DNA of 49,624 nt. Source: Candidatus Methylacidithermus pantelleriae. Lineage in GTDB: Bacteria; Verrucomicrobiota; Verrucomicrobiia; Methylacidiphilales; Methylacidiphilaceae. Of the stretch, positions 46,088 through 49,624 are shown one piece after another (the first letter of the stretch is position 1; every line of letters starts with the position of its first letter). The stretch covers positions 1 through 49,624 of the forward strand of contig NZ_CAJNOB010000007.1 of the NCBI RefSeq assembly GCF_905250085.1, in the 5' to 3' direction. The position numbers were made by a program, and so were the translations under genes. The notes under the pieces are model-generated. The model was given only the letters and a program-made list of their open reading frames with translations, was not told the origin of the DNA and did no database searches.

Positions 46088-47149
46088 GTGAGTCGCACAA
46101 CCTCTTTCGAGAGTGATTCCCGGCGTGATCCCCTCGTGGCACGCCAGGCGCAAAGGCAATTCCTATTTGCTTTAGCCGCCTTGGGAACATTGGTTGCAAT
46201 CGGATTTGTTGGATACTGGTGGATCGAGGGCGAATCTCCGCTCGATGCCCTCTACATGGCGGTCACCACCTTGAGCCCAGTGGGGATTGCCGTTCAGAAG
46301 CCCCTTTCGGTACCGGGTAAGCTTTTGACCATGGCACTCATTGTTGCCGGTGGGGTGGTCGTCGCGTACGCGGTTGCCACAGCGGTGGAACTTTTTTCCT
46401 CGCCATGGTGGCACTCATCCTGGCAGGAGCGATTGCATATGCGAGCCATCGACGCGTTGTCTGGTCATGTGATCGTGTGTGGGTACGGACGATTGGGTCG
46501 CCATGTGGTAGCAGAGCTGATCGAGGAGAAGCTTCCGTTTGTCGTCATCGATCGCGATCCAGAAAAGGTTACCGACATTCGCGCTCGCGATGGGATCGCC
46601 CTGGAAGGGGACGCCTCGCAGGAGGATCTTCTGCAAAAGGCGGGAATCGCTCGGGCGCGGGGTCTTGTGGCTTGCACAGATTCCGATGCGGAAAACGTCC
46701 TCATAGTACTAACAGCACGAAACCTGCGTCCGGATTTAGTCATTGTGGCTCGGGCCAATTCAGAGGCTTCCGAACCAAAACTAAAAAAAGCGGGTGCCAA
46801 CCGGGTGCTTTTCCCCTTCCGGACGGCGGGCCGGCGCATGGTCACCCTGATTGTCCGGCCGGAAGTGGCCGACTTTTTTGAAGATGTCACTCGGGCGGGG
46901 GGACGGGAACTCGTAGTAGAGCAATTGACCGTCTTGGATCGATCCCCCTTAGTGGGTCAGACACTTCGCGAAGCCCAAGTTCGGAACCGGTTCAATGTCA
47001 CGGTTCTGGCGTGCCGAAAGGCTGACGGCGACTACTTCCTGCACCCTCGCGCCGACACCGTTTTGGAAGCGAACATGCAGCTGGTGGTTTTAGGCACCTG
47101 GGAGGAACTCCAAGTGTTGGCAGAGCTTGCTAGAGGGAAGGCCTCGTGA
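46088..47149 (+). CDS. Two-helix ion channel with RCK (TrkA-N/TrkA-C) domains and atypical filter
   Basis: The 353-residue protein is built like MthK/YugO potassium channels: TM1 (about residues 24-44, FLFALAALGTLVAIGFVGYWW), pore loop, TM2 (about 78-100), then a cytoplasmic RCK domain starting HVIVCGYGRLGRHVVAEL (127-144) with VVIDRDPEKV, and a TrkA-C domain (about 270-345). The pore loop is unusual: where potassium channels have TVGYGD, it reads T60-T-L-S-P-V-G66-I-A-V, with no GYG. This suggests altered or lost potassium selectivity. It starts at GTG 46088. It lies between the phosphoribosyltransferase and the nuclease-like gene, all on the plus strand. Confidence 0.85.
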   Translation: MSRTTSFESDSRRDPLVARQAQRQFLFALAALGTLVAIGFVGYWWIEGESPLDALYMAVTTLSPVGIAVQKPLSVPGKLLTMALIVAGGVVVAYAVATAVELFSSPWWHSSWQERLHMRAIDALSGHVIVCGYGRLGRHVVAELIEEKLPFVVIDRDPEKVTDIRARDGIALEGDASQEDLLQKAGIARARGLVACTDSDAENVLIVLTARNLRPDLVIVARANSEASEPKLKKAGANRVLFPFRTAGRRMVTLIVRPEVADFFEDVTRAGGRELVVEQLTVLDRSPLVGQTLREAQVRNRFNVTVLACRKADGDYFLHPRADTVLEANMQLVVLGTWEELQVLAELARGKAS

Positions 47150-47195
47150 AAAAATGGCTTTTCCAAGGGACCGGAACCGGTAACAACCAACCCGT

Positions 47196-48866
47196 ATGGG
47201 GACGGAAGAAAATCCCACCTATCCCAAGCGCTGGCAGAGGTTTTTCACACGAGATGGACAACCCTTCCCTGGCTCGTTAGACGAGATTGAGAGCCTTGGC
47301 ACGACTGTCTTTCCTTCGGCGCATTTGATTTGTTCCCTGGGGGAGGAGGATCGCTTCGAGCAAGAGCGCGCTTACCAAGCAGCCGTCGTCGCTTACCAGA
47401 CGTGGGTTCAACTCGGGTCCCATCAGCCCCTGGAACAATTAGCCGATCAGGCGGAACGTGTCCTGCGAAACTCTAAGAAACGATCTTGGAAAACGGAGTT
47501 TTTGTGCGAATGGGAGGCCTCCCTCTTTGCTTCCCGTGCCGGAAAAGCTGTCCACCAGTGGTTACAACAAAACGCAGAGCGGTGGGAAGTGGGCAAACTT
47601 TTCTGGTCCCCTGCGGGCTATGTCGCCATTGCCGATGAAATCACCTTGCGCGATGGAAGGAGGGTTTTGGCAGATGTTCGCCCCTGTTCCGGGCAGGAGC
47701 ACTGGAACGTTCCCTCACTACGAGCGGCCACGAAGTTGGCCGCTGCAGCCTTGGCCGATTATGACGCAAGAATCCACGACACGAAGGATCCGGCTCCGGT
47801 AGATGACCTTTTGACTCTGATGGTTTCTTTGGCTACAGGAGAGTGCGTTCCTATTTTTTGGAAAAACAGGGTCGATGCAAAACGTTGGCTCGGCGTCCTT
47901 GCCAGTCCGTTTGTTCGCCGCTTCGTAGCGTTTTCCCGAGCGTATGGGGATGGAGCTTGTTTTTTGTGGGACCCTAAAAAGACTCCGGCACTCGACCGGG
48001 TAGTTCGGCGATGGAGAAGCTACGCTGGTGATTTTCTTGAGTCTTCCGAGCGGTTCCGTTTTTACTCCCCTGACGGTGCAGCTCGGGTGTTTCTTTCCCC
48101 CAATGAAGCTCAGAAGCTGGGAATGCTCCCTTCCGTAACGACTGTGCTAGCGCCCTGGCGATTCGGTCACGCGGCCAAACTTCGGTCCTTTCTTGTACGG
48201 GAGGTGATCGAACAGACGCTCCGATACGTAAAAGAGCATCCGAAGGCGCTCGTCCAAGAGGCGATCGCATCTGGGGTGCGGCTTGCTCAGGACCAGAGCC
48301 AGGCACGGCAGGAGGAGGGAACGGTTGCCCATGCCCTGCTTGAGGGTTTTCACAAGGGAAAACCCTTGAACATTCCTGAGCATCTCCAAAAGGCTGTCCA
48401 TGCGTATCGACAATGGTTTGCGGACCATCGTGCCAGAGTGATCGAAGCGGAAAAGGCTGTGGTTGCGCCGGAGGGATATGCCGGTACTTTGGACGCCGTT
48501 TTAGTCCTTGCCTCTGGGGGAAGAGAGAAAAAAGCGGTGGTGGACATGAAATTCGTGGATTTCCGGAATGGTGTTGCTCCCACCGAAGCGGATTTTGAAC
48601 GAAAGCTTTACGAAGAGCGTGGACTTCAGCTAGCAGCCTATCGAGCTGCGTACGGGCAAGCGGAAAGCCTGGTCTCGGTACTGGTAGAGCGCAAGTCTGG
48701 CCGGGTCTATGCGAAGTTCTGGGACGAGCTACCAGGAGGCGTGGAACGACTGGAACGAATCTGGCGCCAAAGGTTAGCGGGATGGAAGGAGCTTTATTAT
48801 GATTCCCAACTGGCATACGAGCGTTGGAAAAAGGGAGACAAAGAGACATCTATAGCCAGGCAGTGA
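47196..48866 (+). CDS. Large protein with C-terminal PD-(D/E)XK nuclease-like domain and a degenerate N-terminal copy
   Basis: The 556-residue protein has a C-terminal half (about 310-535) with Cas4/RecB-type nuclease motifs: LPSVTTVLAP (311-320), GTVAH with His379, GYAGTLDAV with Asp433, VVDMK with Asp450-x-Lys452, and QLAAY (478-482). The N-terminal half (about 38-240) parallels it: FPSAHLICSL (39-48), GKAVH with His120, GYVAIADEI with Asp147, and LADVRP with Asp160-x-Arg162, so the active-site Lys is Arg there. An internal duplication with one worn copy is likely. No helicase motif or CRISPR array is near. Function is not established; DNA end-processing or defence is possible. Confidence 0.75.
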   Translation: MGTEENPTYPKRWQRFFTRDGQPFPGSLDEIESLGTTVFPSAHLICSLGEEDRFEQERAYQAAVVAYQTWVQLGSHQPLEQLADQAERVLRNSKKRSWKTEFLCEWEASLFASRAGKAVHQWLQQNAERWEVGKLFWSPAGYVAIADEITLRDGRRVLADVRPCSGQEHWNVPSLRAATKLAAAALADYDARIHDTKDPAPVDDLLTLMVSLATGECVPIFWKNRVDAKRWLGVLASPFVRRFVAFSRAYGDGACFLWDPKKTPALDRVVRRWRSYAGDFLESSERFRFYSPDGAARVFLSPNEAQKLGMLPSVTTVLAPWRFGHAAKLRSFLVREVIEQTLRYVKEHPKALVQEAIASGVRLAQDQSQARQEEGTVAHALLEGFHKGKPLNIPEHLQKAVHAYRQWFADHRARVIEAEKAVVAPEGYAGTLDAVLVLASGGREKKAVVDMKFVDFRNGVAPTEADFERKLYEERGLQLAAYRAAYGQAESLVSVLVERKSGRVYAKFWDELPGGVERLERIWRQRLAGWKELYYDSQLAYERWKKGDKETSIARQ

Positions 48867-48903
48867 CTGGGAGAAGGCGGAACGAGCATATGAGACGGCT
48901 TCG

Positions 48904-48932
48904 TTGCTGTCACTAGGTGCTTGCGGTATGCT
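48904..48932 (+). promoter_or_regulatory. Putative promoter of the Rrf2 regulator gene
   Basis: TTGCTG (48904-48909) and TATGCT (48927-48932) are spaced by 17 bp, resembling a sigma-70 promoter. The start of transcription would fall near 48939, about 11 nt before the GTG at 48950, so the leader would be very short. The -10 is imperfect, so this is a suggestion. Rrf2 proteins often bind their own promoter. Confidence 0.4.
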
Positions 48933-48949
48933 TTTTTTGAGAAAAGACT

Positions 48950-49414
48950 GTGAAAATCTCGCGTAAGACTGATTACGCGCTCAGAGCGCTTTTTACACTG
49001 GTGGAGTACTACGGTCGAGGTCCGATCCCTATCCGGGAACTAGCGCGCCGGAATGATGTGCCTAAGCGGTTTTTAGAGCATATCATGCTGGATCTTAAGG
49101 AAAAAGGATGGGTAGAAAGTCTCCCTGGAAAGCGTGGAGGCTATTTTTTGGCAAAGCCCCCCAATAAGATCACCATGGGGGAGATTGTGCGGCATTTTGA
49201 TGGGATTCTTGCTCCGATTGATTGTGTTTCGGTAACCGGATATCGGCGATGTAGCCAGGAAGGGGTGTGCCGGTTTCGGCGAGTATTCTTGGATATCCGA
49301 AACTATGTGGCTCGCATGATGGACCGAGCCACGCTTGCCGAGGTTTTCCAGGGGAGCCCTGTAGCGGATTCTGAGGTTACATGGGAAAACTATTCCGACG
49401 GTGCCGGGATTTAG
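48950..49414 (+). CDS. Rrf2-family transcriptional regulator with three cysteines
   Basis: A 154-residue regulator. Its N-terminal winged helix starts KISRKTDYALRALFTLVEYYGRGPIPIRELARRNDVPKRFLEHIMLDLKEKGWVESLPGKRGGYFLAKPPNKITMGEIVR, a textbook Rrf2 start. The C-terminal region has three cysteines spaced C-x8-C-x5-C (CVSVTGYRRC, then SQEGVC), the place where IscR/NsrR-type members bind an iron-sulfur cluster. It may thus sense cluster status, oxygen, NO or sulfur supply. The start is GTG 48950, with a candidate promoter just upstream. Target genes are not visible here; an unidentified frame follows immediately. Confidence 0.9.
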   Translation: MKISRKTDYALRALFTLVEYYGRGPIPIRELARRNDVPKRFLEHIMLDLKEKGWVESLPGKRGGYFLAKPPNKITMGEIVRHFDGILAPIDCVSVTGYRRCSQEGVCRFRRVFLDIRNYVARMMDRATLAEVFQGSPVADSEVTWENYSDGAGI

Positions 49415-49426
49415 GTTGGCAGCAAG

Positions 49427-49624
49427 TTGTTCGCCATTTGGGTTGAACTCTCCAGGGCCTTGCAAACCAGTTCTTTGTGGCCTTCCCGTCCAGAAGAACT
49501 CGTATTGGTGCAAGAGGAGCTTGCACGATTGAGTCCGGAACCTGTGCACTGGAACGAGGGTCCGTTTACGGTCGCGGGTCTTTTTGCCTGTTTCTCCCGC
49601 GGTCGAGTGGGGAAAGGGAGGGAG
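49427..49624 (+). CDS. Possible gene start running off the window edge
   Basis: After the Rrf2 stop the same frame stays open to the last base. It reads roughly FAIWVELSRALQTSS, PEELVLVQEELARLSPEPVHW and NEGPFTVAGLFACFSRG, with plausible amphipathic helices. The start would be TTG 49427, without a clear ribosome-binding site. I do not recognise a family. It could be the beginning of a gene regulated with the Rrf2 gene or a chance frame. Confidence 0.25.
   Translation, partial: MFAIWVELSRALQTSSLWPSRPEELVLVQEELARLSPEPVHWNEGPFTVAGLFACFSRGRVGKGRE

Noticed and set aside
47974-48849. 291-codon minus-strand frame opposite the nuclease-like gene
   Set aside because: Antisense shadow; Pro/Arg-rich with no motif, whereas the plus strand shows nuclease motifs.

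Overview
The window looks like a chromosomal segment of a Gram-negative bacterium with moderately high GC. It carries genes for heptose/Kdo lipopolysaccharide synthesis and export (rfaE1, kdsB, kdsA, lptC, lptA), a Tol/Exb-type envelope motor, a bactofilin and a vegetative sigma factor. Gene content and protein character (bactofilin, HpnO-like aminotransferase, MGDG-type glycosyltransferase, OGG1-type glycosylase, unusual DnaG zinc ribbon) make me favour the Verrucomicrobia/PVC group, possibly a Methylacidiphilum-like lineage. That placement is inference from reading the proteins, not from a database search.

Layout. Bases 1-6200 are a mixed, partly decayed stretch. It holds the 3' end of a class III aminotransferase, a broken FAD monooxygenase, a Dabb-domain protein, a bactofilin and a PlsC-type acyltransferase. 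These are followed by about 2 kb of decayed IS607-family element (serine recombinase plus TnpB remnants). Bases 6200-14400 are housekeeping. A minus-strand trio (DUF362 protein, mazG, M14 peptidase) diverges from dnaG-rpoD-recA, which converges on an adenylate kinase gene. Bases 14500-19121 form an envelope operon: TolQ/ExbB, TolR/ExbD, a large TPR protein, and an unusual protein with a TonB/TolA-like N-terminal membrane anchor and an OmpA/Pal peptidoglycan-binding C-terminus.

Bases 19286-30649 are all on the minus strand: malQ, a 3-methyladenine glycosylase, two class V aminotransferase-fold enzymes (one a NifS-type cysteine desulfurase), a GT9 glycosyltransferase with a membrane protein, the agmatine-to-putrescine pair aguB-aguA, and a prephenate dehydratase. 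Two gaps of nearly 900 bp here contain no gene I recognise. Bases 30802-40954 are a tightly packed plus-strand block: rfaE1-kdsB-pyrG-kdsA-lptC-lptA-glycosyltransferase, then a GH1 glycosidase, a metallo-beta-lactamase-fold hydrolase and an HpnO-like aminotransferase. CTP from PyrG feeds KdsB, and KdsA makes the Kdo precursor. LptC/LptA-type proteins would move the finished LPS.

Bases 41099-49624 read as a stress and accessory region. They hold an OGG1-type DNA glycosylase, a CbpA-like DnaJ, an Hsp20 with a recognisable promoter and terminator, an alpha/beta hydrolase overlapping a phosphoribosyltransferase, and a two-helix channel with an RCK domain but no GYG selectivity filter. They also hold a large protein that appears to contain two tandem PD-(D/E)XK exonuclease-like halves, the first degenerate, and an Rrf2-type regulator with three cysteines. 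No tRNA, rRNA or CRISPR array was seen. The most interesting candidates are the TolA-Pal-like hybrid in its motor operon, the tandem-nuclease protein and the non-canonical channel filter.
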